Source of the DNA: Mesorhizobium prunaredense | GTDB taxonomy: Bacteria; Pseudomonadota; Alphaproteobacteria; Rhizobiales; Rhizobiaceae | Assembly: GCF_900156895.1 (NCBI RefSeq) | Contig: NZ_FTPD01000067.1 | Span: 202,444 to 266,443 of the forward strand | DNA: 64,000 nt | Direction: 5' to 3' | Shown: in pieces, positions 50,923 through 60,381 of the stretch | Position numbering within the stretch: position 1 is the first letter of the stretch | Layout of the letters: every line of letters starts with the position of its first letter | Program-made: the position numbers and the translations under genes | The notes under the pieces: generated by a model | Database searches by the model: none | Told to the model about the DNA's origin: nothing | The model's input: only the letters and a program-made list of their open reading frames with translations

Positions 50923-52178
50923 GAAACCCTTTTCCAGATTGCTGCCGCCGCCGGAGCGGGGCGGGCGAGCGACAGGATGAAATCGCTGACGACGGCGATC
51001 GACGAGCCGTCGACCAGATCGTCGAGCACCGGCAGGATGGCGCGAAGCGCTGCCGTCGCCGGCTGGAAACGCGGATCGCCGGCCAGCGGCGTCGCCAGCG
51101 ACAGCCGGAAGGCGCGGGCGCTCAGCCGGCGCATCGCCATTTCAAGCTCGGCATGGTCGCCGCGCTCCAGCGCATCCGACAGGATGACCACCGCCGCCCC
51201 GCGCGCGAAGGCGGAGAATCGCGGCACCGACAGGAAGGCGAGCAGCGTCGGTCCCATGCGGGTGCCGCCATCCCAGTCGTCGACCAGTGCTGCCACGCGG
51301 GCGAGCGCCTGGTCGCGGTCGCGAATGCGCAACGCCGTGGTGATGCGGGTCAGCCGCGTGCCGAAGGTGAAAATTTCGGCCCTGTCCGCGCCTTGCACCG
51401 CTGCATGCGCCAGCTTGAGATAGTCCGATGTGTAGAGCTTCATCGAGCCGGACACGTCGATCAGCAACAAAAGCTTGCGCGGCACGGTCTGCCGGCGGCG
51501 CAGCAGCGGCGACGGAATATCGCCGTCGGCACTGACGATTTCGCGCAGCGAGCGGCGCAGATCGAGCTTGCCGCGCGCGTTCGTGCGCACGGTGCGGAAG
51601 GAGCGGCGGGCGGGCAGGGCTGTAGCGAGCTTGCGGCGGAAGGCGGCAAGCCCGTCGCCGTCGCGCTGGAAGTCGCGGGCGCTCAACTGTTCGGCGCCGG
51701 ACGATAGCGCGCCGCCTTCCGCCTGGCGCGCCACCTCGTTCTCCTCGTCGCAGGCGCCGCCGTCATCCTTGATGCGGGTTTCCTCGTCGGCCTCGCCTTC
51801 GACCACGGCCGCGGTGTTGCCGTAGAAATGGCTCTGGAAATGCGCCTCGAATTCGTCGCGGCGGTCGGGCGGCGGCGCCAGCGTGGCAAGCGCCGCTTCG
51901 TGGATGTCGGCCATCGAGCGGGGCCCGAGCAGCGTCACCGCCTGCATGAAGCCTGACACCTGCTCGGGCGCGACTGGAAAGCCGTAGCGGCGCAGCAGCC
52001 GGCCAAAGCCGAGCAAGGGCGCAGCGGCGCGGGGCAAGCTTTCTTTCCGTTCACGGGGAGAGGACGCCGGCAGGCGGGGCGGCGCCGACATTCGCGGTTG
52101 GCGCTGCCCCTCATCCGCCCCTTCGGGGCACCTTCTCCCCGTGAACGGGGAGAAGGGGTCGTTGACGTTGCGTGTCAC
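50919..52178 (-). CDS. VWA-domain CoxE-like protein with a translated repeat
   Basis: A 419-residue protein of the CoxE/VWA family, which works with a MoxR ATPase to mature molybdenum hydroxylases. MIDAS motif DVSGSMK lies near residue 235, preceded by an Arg-rich linker. The start is GTG 52178, overlapping the MoxR stop as GTGA in the frame of the domain. Residues about 8-45 (for example PFSPFTGRRCPEGADEGQRQ) are translated from a family 2 palindromic repeat, not from CoxE sequence. ATG 52091 within the repeat is an alternative start. Confidence 0.85.
   Translation of the reverse strand: MTRNVNDPFSPFTGRRCPEGADEGQRQPRMSAPPRLPASSPRERKESLPRAAAPLLGFGRLLRRYGFPVAPEQVSGFMQAVTLLGPRSMADIHEAALATLAPPPDRRDEFEAHFQSHFYGNTAAVVEGEADEETRIKDDGGACDEENEVARQAEGGALSSGAEQLSARDFQRDGDGLAAFRRKLATALPARRSFRTVRTNARGKLDLRRSLREIVSADGDIPSPLLRRRQTVPRKLLLLIDVSGSMKLYTSDYLKLAHAAVQGADRAEIFTFGTRLTRITTALRIRDRDQALARVAALVDDWDGGTRMGPTLLAFLSVPRFSAFARGAAVVILSDALERGDHAELEMAMRRLSARAFRLSLATPLAGDPRFQPATAALRAILPVLDDLVDGSSIAVVSDFILSLARPAPAAAAIWKRVS
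52045..52157. repeat. Palindromic repeat family 2 inside the VWA gene
   Basis: This has the same parts as 37660-37790: CCGTTCACGGGGAGAGGACG at one side and CTTCTCCCCGTGAACGGGGAG at the other, with GCGCTGCCCCTCATCCGCCC in the middle. It lies fully between the GTG start and the conserved part of the VWA protein and contains no stop codon in the reading frame. Confidence 0.85.
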
Positions 52179-53080
52179 GCCAATGCCTCCTCGACGATCC
52201 GGCCAAGCTCGGGCGCGATGTAGGACAGGTCCTCCTCGTCCTTGATCAGCACGCCGATGGCGCGGCGGAACGCTTCCGGCCACGGGCTGCCGCCCTTTTC
52301 GAGGATCGTCGCGGCGTTCGCCCATTCGACCGCTTCGGCGATGCCGGGCGGCTTGGCCAGCGGGCGGGCGCGGATGTCGCGCACGGCAGAAGCCACGGCG
52401 CGCGCCGTGGCGTTGGCGACGTCGCTGGCGCGCAGCATGATGATGGCGGCCTCGCGCTCGGCGTCGGGATAGGTGATCCAGTGGTAGACGCAGCGCCGCC
52501 GCAGCGCCTCCGCCAGTTCGCGGGTGCGGTTCGAGGTCAGGATGACGATCGGCTGCGATTTGGCGCGAATGGTGCCGCGCTCGGGAATGCTGATCTGGAA
52601 ATCGGAAAGGAATTCCAGGAGCAGCGCTTCGAACTCATGATCGGAACGGTCGATCTCGTCGACCAGCAGCACGCGCTTTTCCGGCGCCTTCAGCACCTGC
52701 AGCAGCGGCCGCGCGATCAGGAAACGGTCGTCATAGATGTCGACCTCATGCTCGCCGGCGTGACGAATGGCGAGCAACTGGCGCTGATAGTTCCATTCGT
52801 AGAGCGCATGCGCGGCGTCGATGCCCTCATAACATTGCAGCCGCACCAGGTCGCGTCCGAGCAGTTCGGCTATCGCCTTGGCCGCTTCGGTCTTGCCGAC
52901 GCCCGGCGCGCCTTCGAGCAGCAGCGGCTTGCCCAGCCGGATCGCCAGGAAAATGGCGGTGGCCAGGCTTTCATCGGCCAGGTAGCGCGAGGCGGCGAGG
53001 CGCGATGCCACCGCCTCCGGCGAGATCGCGACAGTGTCGGCGCTTCTAGTCCGGGCGCTTCTCTTGGGCATTTCCAGCAC
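52175..53080 (-). CDS. MoxR-type AAA+ ATPase (CoxD-like)
   Basis: A 301-residue AAA+ ATPase of the MoxR family. Walker A LLLEGAPGVGKTEAAKAI (residues about 53-70), Walker B VLLVDEIDRSDHEFEALLLE (about 136-155), sensor-1 Asn in VILTSNRTRELAEAL. CoxD, its closest functional type, helps assemble the active site of molybdenum CO dehydrogenase. GTG 53080 directly follows the previous stop; ATG 53071 is an alternative. It is coupled to the VWA partner by GTGA. Confidence 0.9.
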   Translation of the reverse strand: MLEMPKRSARTRSADTVAISPEAVASRLAASRYLADESLATAIFLAIRLGKPLLLEGAPGVGKTEAAKAIAELLGRDLVRLQCYEGIDAAHALYEWNYQRQLLAIRHAGEHEVDIYDDRFLIARPLLQVLKAPEKRVLLVDEIDRSDHEFEALLLEFLSDFQISIPERGTIRAKSQPIVILTSNRTRELAEALRRRCVYHWITYPDAEREAAIIMLRASDVANATARAVASAVRDIRARPLAKPPGIAEAVEWANAATILEKGGSPWPEAFRRAIGVLIKDEEDLSYIAPELGRIVEEALA

Positions 53081-54085
53081 TCAGTTCGAGGCTTGCGCCT
53101 TCAGCGCCCGCAGGATGCGTTCCGGCGTGATCGGCAACGTGTCGATGCGCACGCCGACGGCGTCGAAGACCGCGTTGGCGACCGCCGGGATTTGCGGGTT
53201 GGCGCACATTTCGCCCGGCCCCTTGGCGCCAAAGGGTCCGTCGGCCGAGGGCCTCTCCAGCACGATGATCTCGGTTTGCGCAAGATCGCCTGGTCCCGGC
53301 ATCAGATATTGGTTGAAGTCGGTGCCGCCATGATCGCGGTCGGGGTAATAGGGTTCTGTCGTCTCGTAGAGTGCGTGGCTGATGCCCATCCACGAGCCGC
53401 CGACGAGCTGCTGCTCGACCATTTTCGGGTTCAGCGCGCGGCCGATCTCAAAGACGTTCTTGACCGTCAGCACGGTGACCTCGCCGGTCTCGTCGTCGAC
53501 CTCGACCTCCGCAACAGTGCAGGCATGCGCATAGCAGGTCGACGGTTTCATCGCGCCGGTTTCTTTCTCCGGATAGGAGCGCGGGATCAAAAACATGCCG
53601 CGGCCGGAAATCGAGCGGCCGCGCTTGAAATGCGCCGACAGCGCGACATCGAAGATCGAGATCGATCTTTGCGGGGCGCCCTTGACCAGGATGTTGCCCT
53701 GGCCGTCGGTCTCGAGGTCCGAGGCGTTCACTTCCAGTTCCTCGGCCGCCACTTCCAGCATCACCTGGCGGGCTTCCCTGGCCGCCTGGATGACGGCGTT
53801 GCCGGCACGATGCGTGCCGCGCGAGGCGAAGGTGCCCATGCAGTGCGGGCCGGTGTCGGTGTCGGCGGTGTCGACAACGACACGGTCGGTTGGCACGCCG
53901 ATCGTCTCCGCACAGATCTGCGCCATGATCTGCTTCATGCCCTGGCCGAGATCGACGCTCGACAGCGTCACCATGAAATTGCCGGTCGGCGTCGAATGGA
54001 CCAGCGCCTGGGTCGGGTCGCCGCCGAGGTTCATGCCGGTCGGATAGTTGATCGCGGCGACGCCGCGTCCGCGCCTGATCGCCAT
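53081..54085 (-). CDS. Molybdenum hydroxylase large subunit, C-terminal part
   Basis: A 334-residue protein covering the second MoCo-binding domain of xanthine-dehydrogenase-family large subunits. DLGQG (residues about 45-49) binds molybdopterin, and GAKGPGEMCANP places the catalytic Glu at about 292. It starts MAIRRGRGVAAINYPTGMN, one base after the stop of the N-terminal half. Together they total 789 residues, the length of a single normal subunit. GGGAGC upstream of ATG 54085 would allow independent translation. Confidence 0.9.
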   Translation of the reverse strand: MAIRRGRGVAAINYPTGMNLGGDPTQALVHSTPTGNFMVTLSSVDLGQGMKQIMAQICAETIGVPTDRVVVDTADTDTGPHCMGTFASRGTHRAGNAVIQAAREARQVMLEVAAEELEVNASDLETDGQGNILVKGAPQRSISIFDVALSAHFKRGRSISGRGMFLIPRSYPEKETGAMKPSTCYAHACTVAEVEVDDETGEVTVLTVKNVFEIGRALNPKMVEQQLVGGSWMGISHALYETTEPYYPDRDHGGTDFNQYLMPGPGDLAQTEIIVLERPSADGPFGAKGPGEMCANPQIPAVANAVFDAVGVRIDTLPITPERILRALKAQASN

Positions 54086-54086
54086 T

Positions 54087-55454
54087 TCAAGCTCCCTTCG
54101 CGTAGGACGACATCGCCATGAATTTTTCCGCCACCGGCCAGTTGGCGGCGCGCGAGGCTTCCTGCATGCACTCGATCAGAGCCGCGCCCTCGGTCGGCTG
54201 GCGGTGCGCCTTCATGTCGCCGTCGCGGTAGGCGTTGATGAAGCGGAATTCGAGCGGGTCCATGCCGATCAGCCGGGCGAGCTTGTCCATCTGCACCTCA
54301 AGCGCGAAATCGCCGATGGTGACGCCGAAGCCGCGCATGGCGGAAGAGGGGGTGCGGTTGGTGTAGACGCAGTAGGTGTCGATCCAGACATTCGGGATGG
54401 TGTAAGGGCCGGGATAGTGGCCGGCGCCCTTCTGCGCGCCGTAGGGCGAATGGCGCGAATAGGCGCCGGCATCGGTGTAGCCGGTGACTTTTCTGGCGAC
54501 GATGCGGCCATCCTTCATGACGCCGTCCTTGATGACGACCTTTTCGGCGGCGCGGGGCGAGGAAATCTGCATCTCCTCCTCGCGGCTGTAGATGAAGGAG
54601 ACCGGCCGCCCGGTCAGCTTGGCGCCGAGGATAGCGATCGGCTCGACGATGACGTCGACCTTGCCGCCAAAGCCGCCGCCGACGGTGCCGCCGACGAAAT
54701 GCAGTCTATTGCCGGGCATCTGCAGGATGATCGAGGCGTTGTCGAGGGTGAAGAACATCGCCTGCGTGTTGGTGTAGCAGGTGAAGCGGTCGTTGCCCTC
54801 CGGCGCGACGATGCAGCCGGTCGTCTCGGTCGGCGCGTGCTCGATCGGCGACGATTGATAGGTCTGCTCGAGCACGTGATCGGCGCCGGCGAAACCGGCC
54901 TCGACATCGCCGAAGCGCACCTTGCGGCATTCGCCGCTGTCATAGAGGTAATAATTCCGGCCGTGATATTCGTTGACAACAGGCGCGCCGGGCTTCAGCG
55001 CTTCTTCCATGTCGAAGACGGCCGGCAGCACCTCGTAGTCGACCTTGACCTTGGCCGCCGCTTCGTGGGCGGCACGCTCGGTCTCGGCCAGCACCGCCAC
55101 CACCGCCTCGCCCTTCCAGCGCACCTTGCCGTCGGCCAGCACCGTCTCGTCCTCCGGGCCGATCTGGATCAGGATCAGGATGGTGTAGACATTGTGCGGC
55201 ACGTCCTTGGCGGTCAGGATTTTCACCACGCCCGGGTGCATCTCAGCCTCTGAAATATCGATGCTGCGGATGCGGGCGTGATGATGCGGGCTGCGAACCA
55301 TCTTCAGATGCAGCATGGCTGGAAAATTACGGTCGGCGAAATAGGCGGTCTTGCCGGTGACGTGACCGGGCGAATCGGAGCGCGGCCGTGGCTGGCCGAT
55401 CTCGTGCAGATCGTCCTTGCGCTGGTCGGCGAAGTAGCTCTTGCGGAGTTCCAT
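54087..55454 (-). CDS. Molybdenum hydroxylase large subunit, N-terminal part
   Basis: A 455-residue protein with the aldehyde-oxidase/xanthine-dehydrogenase a/b hammerhead (residues about 30-140) and first MoCo-binding domain (about 150-420). GGTVGGGFGGK near 257 and SSAMRGFG near 375 bind the cofactor. The CO-dehydrogenase signature AYxCSFR is absent, so the substrate is an organic molecule. It ends KFMAMSSYAKGA, in the linker between MoCo domains, where the partner gene takes over in another frame. Confidence 0.9.
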   Translation of the reverse strand: MELRKSYFADQRKDDLHEIGQPRPRSDSPGHVTGKTAYFADRNFPAMLHLKMVRSPHHHARIRSIDISEAEMHPGVVKILTAKDVPHNVYTILILIQIGPEDETVLADGKVRWKGEAVVAVLAETERAAHEAAAKVKVDYEVLPAVFDMEEALKPGAPVVNEYHGRNYYLYDSGECRKVRFGDVEAGFAGADHVLEQTYQSSPIEHAPTETTGCIVAPEGNDRFTCYTNTQAMFFTLDNASIILQMPGNRLHFVGGTVGGGFGGKVDVIVEPIAILGAKLTGRPVSFIYSREEEMQISSPRAAEKVVIKDGVMKDGRIVARKVTGYTDAGAYSRHSPYGAQKGAGHYPGPYTIPNVWIDTYCVYTNRTPSSAMRGFGVTIGDFALEVQMDKLARLIGMDPLEFRFINAYRDGDMKAHRQPTEGAALIECMQEASRAANWPVAEKFMAMSSYAKGA

Positions 55455-55466
55455 TTTTTGCCCCCC

Positions 55467-55949
55467 TCAAGCCGCGTTCTGCGAATTGGACCGCGCGGCG
55501 GTCAGCACCGCCTGGATGATCGGCTCGTAGCCGGTGCAGCGGCAGACATTGCCCGACAGCGCCTCGACCACATCGTCGCGGCTGGGGTCCGGCGTGTGAT
55601 CGAGCAGCACCTTGGCGGCCATGATCATGCCCGGCGTGCAGAAGCCGCATTGGGTGGCGAAAGCGTCGAGGAAGGCGCGCTGCAAAGGATGCAGCACGCC
55701 GTCTTGCGAAAGCCCCGATGTCGTGGTGATCGCCGCACCGTTGCAGGTTTCAGCCAGCGTCAGGCAGGAGAGCCGGAGTTCGCCGTCGATGATGACCGAA
55801 CAGGCGCCGCATGTGCCCTGATGGCAGCCGCCCTTCGGCGAGGTGTCGCCGATCTTGTCGCGCAGCGCATTGAGCAGCGTCGTGCCGCCGTCGATGAATT
55901 CGGCCTTCTCCGCGCCGTTGAGCGTGAACTGAACCGGGATCTTTGCCAT
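55467..55949 (-). CDS. 2Fe-2S subunit of molybdenum hydroxylase (CoxS-like)
   Basis: A 160-residue iron-sulfur subunit. The plant-type cluster uses Cys42, Cys47, Cys50 and Cys62 (GCHQGTCGAC, LSC); the second cluster uses Cys101, Cys104, Cys136 and Cys138 (TQCGFCTPG, NVCRCTGY). All eight ligands are present. It passes electrons from the molybdenum site to FAD. It lies 12 bases before the large-subunit gene in the operon. Confidence 0.95.
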   Translation of the reverse strand: MAKIPVQFTLNGAEKAEFIDGGTTLLNALRDKIGDTSPKGGCHQGTCGACSVIIDGELRLSCLTLAETCNGAAITTTSGLSQDGVLHPLQRAFLDAFATQCGFCTPGMIMAAKVLLDHTPDPSRDDVVEALSGNVCRCTGYEPIIQAVLTAARSNSQNAA

Positions 55950-55997
55950 GTTTTACTCCTTGCGCCGCAGCCAGGCGGATATGGGCGCCATTGGCTT

Positions 55998-56792
55998 TCA
56001 GGCGAGCAACAGCCGGCCGAGATGGACCGGCAGGACTTCGTTGCGATACCAGGCAGTGGCGATCGGATCGGTAATCGGCGAGGTGCCGTCGCTCGCAACG
56101 GCCAGCGCTGGCGCGATGCCGTCGCTGGTGAGTTTCCTGCCGAGCAGCGCCTTCTCCGCCGCCTTGGCGCGCATCGGACGGTCGGCCATGCAGCCAAGCG
56201 CGATCCGCGCCGATGACACGGTTCCGTCCGGCGCTTGTTCCAGCACGGCGGCGATGCTCAGCACCGAGACGCCTTTCGGCTTGACCCGCGATACTTTCAG
56301 GAAGCGAAAGCCGCCGTCCACTGGCAAGCCGAAGCCAACCGCGGTGACGATGGCGTGATTGTCTTCGCGTTTTGCCAGGAAGGTTTCGATCGGCACCTCG
56401 CCGTCATCGGTGCTGATGGTTGAGTCCAGGGCCAGCAGCGCGACGGTGAAATCGCCATAGGGCGCCGGGGCGAAGAGATTGCCGCCGACGGTCGCCATGT
56501 TGCGGATCGCCGGGCCGCCGACGGCGCGCGCCGCGTGGGCAAGGGAAGACAGGTCCGGGTGACGGGCGATCGCCGCCATGGTCAGCGAGGCGCCGATACG
56601 GACCTTGCCGCCGGAAACAATGATGGCCGACAGCGCCGGTTCGGTCGACCTGATTAAGCCGGAGACCGAAACGTCGCCTTCATTGGCGGCGCGCACGACC
56701 AGCGTGCCGCCGCCGAGATAGCGGGTGCCGGCGGCTTTCAGCGCCGCATTGGCGTCCTTGACCGTCGAGAAAGTCTGCAATGCAAGCGCCAT
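55998..56792 (-). CDS. FAD-binding subunit of molybdenum hydroxylase (CoxM-like)
   Basis: A 264-residue flavin subunit. LGGGTLVVRAANEGD (residues about 26-40) and AVGGPAIRNMATVGGNLFAP (about 90-109) bind FAD, as in the CO dehydrogenase medium subunit family. The AGGQSL and TIGG motifs appear as GGGTL and TVGGN. It is the electron exit of the enzyme. CO dehydrogenase medium subunits are about 288 residues, so this one is slightly short at the C-terminus. Confidence 0.9.
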   Translation of the reverse strand: MALALQTFSTVKDANAALKAAGTRYLGGGTLVVRAANEGDVSVSGLIRSTEPALSAIIVSGGKVRIGASLTMAAIARHPDLSSLAHAARAVGGPAIRNMATVGGNLFAPAPYGDFTVALLALDSTISTDDGEVPIETFLAKREDNHAIVTAVGFGLPVDGGFRFLKVSRVKPKGVSVLSIAAVLEQAPDGTVSSARIALGCMADRPMRAKAAEKALLGRKLTSDGIAPALAVASDGTSPITDPIATAWYRNEVLPVHLGRLLLA

Positions 56793-56823
56793 GGAACGCT
56801 CCTTTTTGTGAACCCCATTCAGC

Positions 56824-57267
56824 TCAACCCTGGCCGGCGAAATGAGTCTTCAGGGCGTTAAAGCCGCCCTGGAAGACGTTGGCGCCCATGCCTTCGGCCA
56901 ATTTGTCGGCTTCCTCGGGAGCCGCGTCGAAGCTGGCGGTCCATTCGGCATAGGTGCGGTCGCCATCGGTCACCCGGCGCAACTGCAGCGTCGCCTTGTG
57001 GTTGGTGAGCGGCTGCGGCGTCTCCAGGATGGAGTAGCTGACGAGGAAATTGTCGTCGGAGAAGTCGAGCAGCTTCTCGCGGATGCGGGCGCCGCTGGCG
57101 AGCTGGAAATTGCGCACGCAGCCGATCGCTCCGGCGTCCTTGCCGTCCTCGATATGGCTCTCGACCATGCGCGGGTGCCAGCTCGGCAGGCCGTTGAAGT
57201 CGCGTATGCGGGCCCAGACCTTTTCGACCGGTGCGTCGATGACGCTGGAAATGGTGACTTTCGCCAT
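56824..57267 (-). CDS. SRPBCC family protein (CoxG-like)
   Basis: A 147-residue START-like beta-barrel protein: VTISSVIDAPVEKVWARIRD at the N-terminus and a long C-terminal helix (EEADKLAEGMGANVFQGGFN). CoxG of the CO dehydrogenase cluster is of this superfamily and recruits the enzyme to the membrane; here it may bind the substrate or membrane quinone link. ATG 57267 has AAGGGAAG upstream and matches the family start. It is the first structural gene after the AraC regulator. Confidence 0.8.
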   Translation of the reverse strand: MAKVTISSVIDAPVEKVWARIRDFNGLPSWHPRMVESHIEDGKDAGAIGCVRNFQLASGARIREKLLDFSDDNFLVSYSILETPQPLTNHKATLQLRRVTDGDRTYAEWTASFDAAPEEADKLAEGMGANVFQGGFNALKTHFAGQG

Positions 57268-57356
57268 ATGATGCTTCCCTTGCAGATAGCTGTGTCGCGA
57301 GGGTAGGGCGGCAGGCCCGGCAGCGCTTATCAATGCGTCTTGAACGCCTATCAATA

Positions 57357-57415
57357 AGTCTGAAAAAACGGGCAGTCTTAAAAAGCGGGCAGTCTGAAGC
57401 GGGCAGTCTGAAAAT
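57357..57415. repeat. Short tandem repeat between regulator and SRPBCC gene
   Basis: The unit (AAG)CGGGCAGTCTGAA occurs about three to four times in a row, with the first copies imperfect (AAACGGGCAGTCTTAA). It directly abuts the stop codon region of the AraC-type gene at 57419. Repeated sites may bind the regulator or be replication slippage. Confidence 0.6.
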
Positions 57416-57418
57416 GGT

Positions 57419-58246
57419 TCAGGAAATGGCCCGCGCCGCCTCGCGATAGAGTGTCGGCGGAACGCCGACATGGTCGCGGAAGAATCGCGAGAAATTGCCC
57501 TGCGTGGTGAAGCCGAGATTGCAGGCGACCGAGATCAGCGGTTCCTGCGACCATTGCAACTGCCGCACCGCTTCCTCCATGCGCAGCGTGTTCCAGTAGA
57601 CATTGGGCGTCAGATTGGTCTGCTCCTTGAATAGCGCGAAGAAATGTGGCCGCGACAGGCCGACGCTGCGCGCCACCTCGTCGAAGCAGATGCGTTCGCA
57701 GACATTGGCCTTCATCAGCTGGATCGCCTTGCGGACACGGAAATCCTGCACGCTGTGGACGCGGGCGCGCGCCACTTGTGGCGCCGAGGCGTCGGCGGCG
57801 TCGAGCACGCTGTCGATGAAGCGCTCGATCTCGTAATTGGCGATGTCGTCGATGCTCTCATTGTCGCTGAGATGGTCGAGAAGATTGGCTGCCGCCTTGT
57901 GCAGCCACGGCTCCAGCGTGATCGCCGGTGCCGAAAATAGCGGCGCGGTCGACGGCAGGTCGCGGCGCCGGCGCGCCCAGTCCGGATCGATGTAGAAGGC
58001 GAGGAACAGGCCGTGCCGGCCGTCGCGGGACAAAGCGTGGCTGTGCGGCTGGAAGGAATTGATGCCGGCGGCGGTGCCGGGCCCAAGCCGCACCGTCTCG
58101 CGGCCGATGGTCATCTCGCCGGCCGTGCCTTCCAGCCAGATGATGATATGCGCCTCGACATGGGCATGGGTGACGAAGTCGCTGGCGACGTTCAGGACAG
58201 AAACATGTCCGAACCGGCCCCAGTAGAGCCTGATCGCTTCCGTCAT
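57419..58246 (-). CDS. AraC-family transcriptional regulator
   Basis: A 275-residue regulator. The N-terminal cupin-like sensor covers about 10-110 (FVTHAHVEAHIIIWLEGTAG, GTAAGINSFQPHSH). The C-terminal double HTH covers about 170-270: RICFDEVARSVGLSRPHFFA and ISVACNLGFTTQGNFSRFFR. ATG 58246 follows GGGAGGA. It lies upstream of the molybdenum hydroxylase genes on the same strand and probably activates them. Confidence 0.9.
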   Translation of the reverse strand: MTEAIRLYWGRFGHVSVLNVASDFVTHAHVEAHIIIWLEGTAGEMTIGRETVRLGPGTAAGINSFQPHSHALSRDGRHGLFLAFYIDPDWARRRRDLPSTAPLFSAPAITLEPWLHKAAANLLDHLSDNESIDDIANYEIERFIDSVLDAADASAPQVARARVHSVQDFRVRKAIQLMKANVCERICFDEVARSVGLSRPHFFALFKEQTNLTPNVYWNTLRMEEAVRQLQWSQEPLISVACNLGFTTQGNFSRFFRDHVGVPPTLYREAARAIS

Positions 58247-58421
58247 GGGTACATCCTCCCGCAGGCGACTGGCCTCCCTTCGCCTGCAATCGGGATAGTG
58301 CGGCGCAGTCCGGGCCTGCGTCAAGGCGCATGTGCGCGCCTGGCGCCGGCCACGCGGCGTGCCGGCCGATTTTCAGACTGAGCGATAGCAACGAAAACGA
58401 ATAGCGCGCGTGACCTGCGGC

Positions 58422-59420
58422 CTACTCGTTGCGCCGGAAATTGCGGAGCCGGTCGAAAAGGACCGCCATCAGAATGGCGCCGCCGATGAACACCCCCTGC
58501 CAGAAGGCGTTGATGCCGAGCAGGCCGAGGCTGTTGCGGATCACTTCGATCAGCGCCGCGCCGACGACGGCGCCAAAGGCCGTGCCCATGCCGCCGGCCA
58601 GGTTGGCGCCGCCGATGACGGTGGCGGCGATGACCTGAAGCTCCATGCCGTTGCCGAGATTGGTGGTGACGGCGCCCAGCCAGCCGGTCTGGATAATGCC
58701 GGCAAGACCTGCCGCCAGCGCCGAGATCATGTAGACCGCGACCTTGATCTGGCGCACCGGAACGCCGGTCAGCGTCGCCGCATGCTCGTTGCCGCCGATG
58801 GCGAAGATGTGCCGGCCGAATTTCGTCCAGCGCAGGACGAAGCCGGTGATCAGCGCCAGCACGATCATGTAGAGCACCGGATTGGCGATGCCGAACACAA
58901 AGGCGCCGCCGCCCAGCGCCAGAAGCTTGTCGTGGTCGGGCCCGAACTGGAAGACGACGGTGTTGTTGGACGCGACCATGGCCAGGCTGCGCGCGATCGA
59001 CAGCATGCCAAGCGTCACCACGAAGGGCGGAAACCCGAGATAGGCGATCAGGATGCCGTTGAAGGCGCCGATGATCAGCGCCGTCGCGATCGCAGCGGCA
59101 ATGCCGATCTCGATGCCGTAACCGGCATGCATGGTCACCGCGAGCACCATCGAACACAGGCAAAGCACCGAGCCGACCGACAGGTCGATGCCGCCGGTGA
59201 TGATGACGAAGGTCATGCCGAGCGCGACGATGGCGACGAAGGTGATGTTGCGGGTGATGTTGTAGAGGTTCTTCGTCGTGGCGAAGGAATCGGTGGCGAC
59301 GGACAGGAACAGGCAGGCGAGGATGACCGCGATCACCACCCAGAAGGTCTGGCTGGCAAACACCCTGGTCAGCAAAGTGTGCTGTTTCTGTGCGATCGTC
59401 TGGTCAAGAGTTACTGCCAT
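58422..59420 (-). CDS. ABC transporter permease (RbsC type)
   Basis: A 332-residue permease with about ten helices. Family motifs ITGGIDLSVGSVLCLCSMV (residues about 74-92), FNGILIAYLGFPPFVVTLGM and GGANLAGGMGTAFGAVVGAA are present. It belongs to the third ribose-type importer of the window, with the ATPase at 59461-60201 and the divergently encoded binding protein at 60627. The ligand is likely a pentose, hexose or cyclitol. Confidence 0.85.
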   Translation of the reverse strand: MAVTLDQTIAQKQHTLLTRVFASQTFWVVIAVILACLFLSVATDSFATTKNLYNITRNITFVAIVALGMTFVIITGGIDLSVGSVLCLCSMVLAVTMHAGYGIEIGIAAAIATALIIGAFNGILIAYLGFPPFVVTLGMLSIARSLAMVASNNTVVFQFGPDHDKLLALGGGAFVFGIANPVLYMIVLALITGFVLRWTKFGRHIFAIGGNEHAATLTGVPVRQIKVAVYMISALAAGLAGIIQTGWLGAVTTNLGNGMELQVIAATVIGGANLAGGMGTAFGAVVGAALIEVIRNSLGLLGINAFWQGVFIGGAILMAVLFDRLRNFRRNE

Positions 59421-59460
59421 CGTCGACCTTTATCTGCTTGCGTGGTGAAACCGGCTGGCA

Positions 59461-60201
<741 letters not shown>

Positions 60202-60340
60202 CAGACTGCTTCCTCCGTGCTTTCGGCCTGCGGTCCTGCCGCGGCCTCGCTTTTCCCAGCTCCTCCCGGGAACCGCGCTTTCGCCCATTTACGCATATGC
60301 CCCCTTGCCGTCAACAGCGGCTTCTTTCGAAAAATCCGTT

Positions 60341-60381
60341 TTGTAGGACAAATAGCAATTGACGTCCGTCGCAAGCCGATA
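60341..60381 (+). promoter_or_regulatory. FadR/GntR-type operator and possible promoter
   Basis: TTGTAGGACAA (60341-60351) fits the FadR-subfamily GntR operator consensus TNGTNNNACNA perfectly. TTGACG follows at 60359-60364, with TATTAG at 60380-60385 as a weak, closely spaced -10. The site lies between the divergent ATPase and binding-protein genes, and a FadR-type regulator is encoded at 61752. Confidence 0.5.

Noticed and set aside
53081..56792. Aerobic carbon monoxide dehydrogenase (coxMSL).
   Set aside because: The FAD, Fe-S and MoCo subunits are of the right superfamily, but the large subunit lacks the AYxCSFR active-site loop and is split, so only a general molybdenum hydroxylase is supported.
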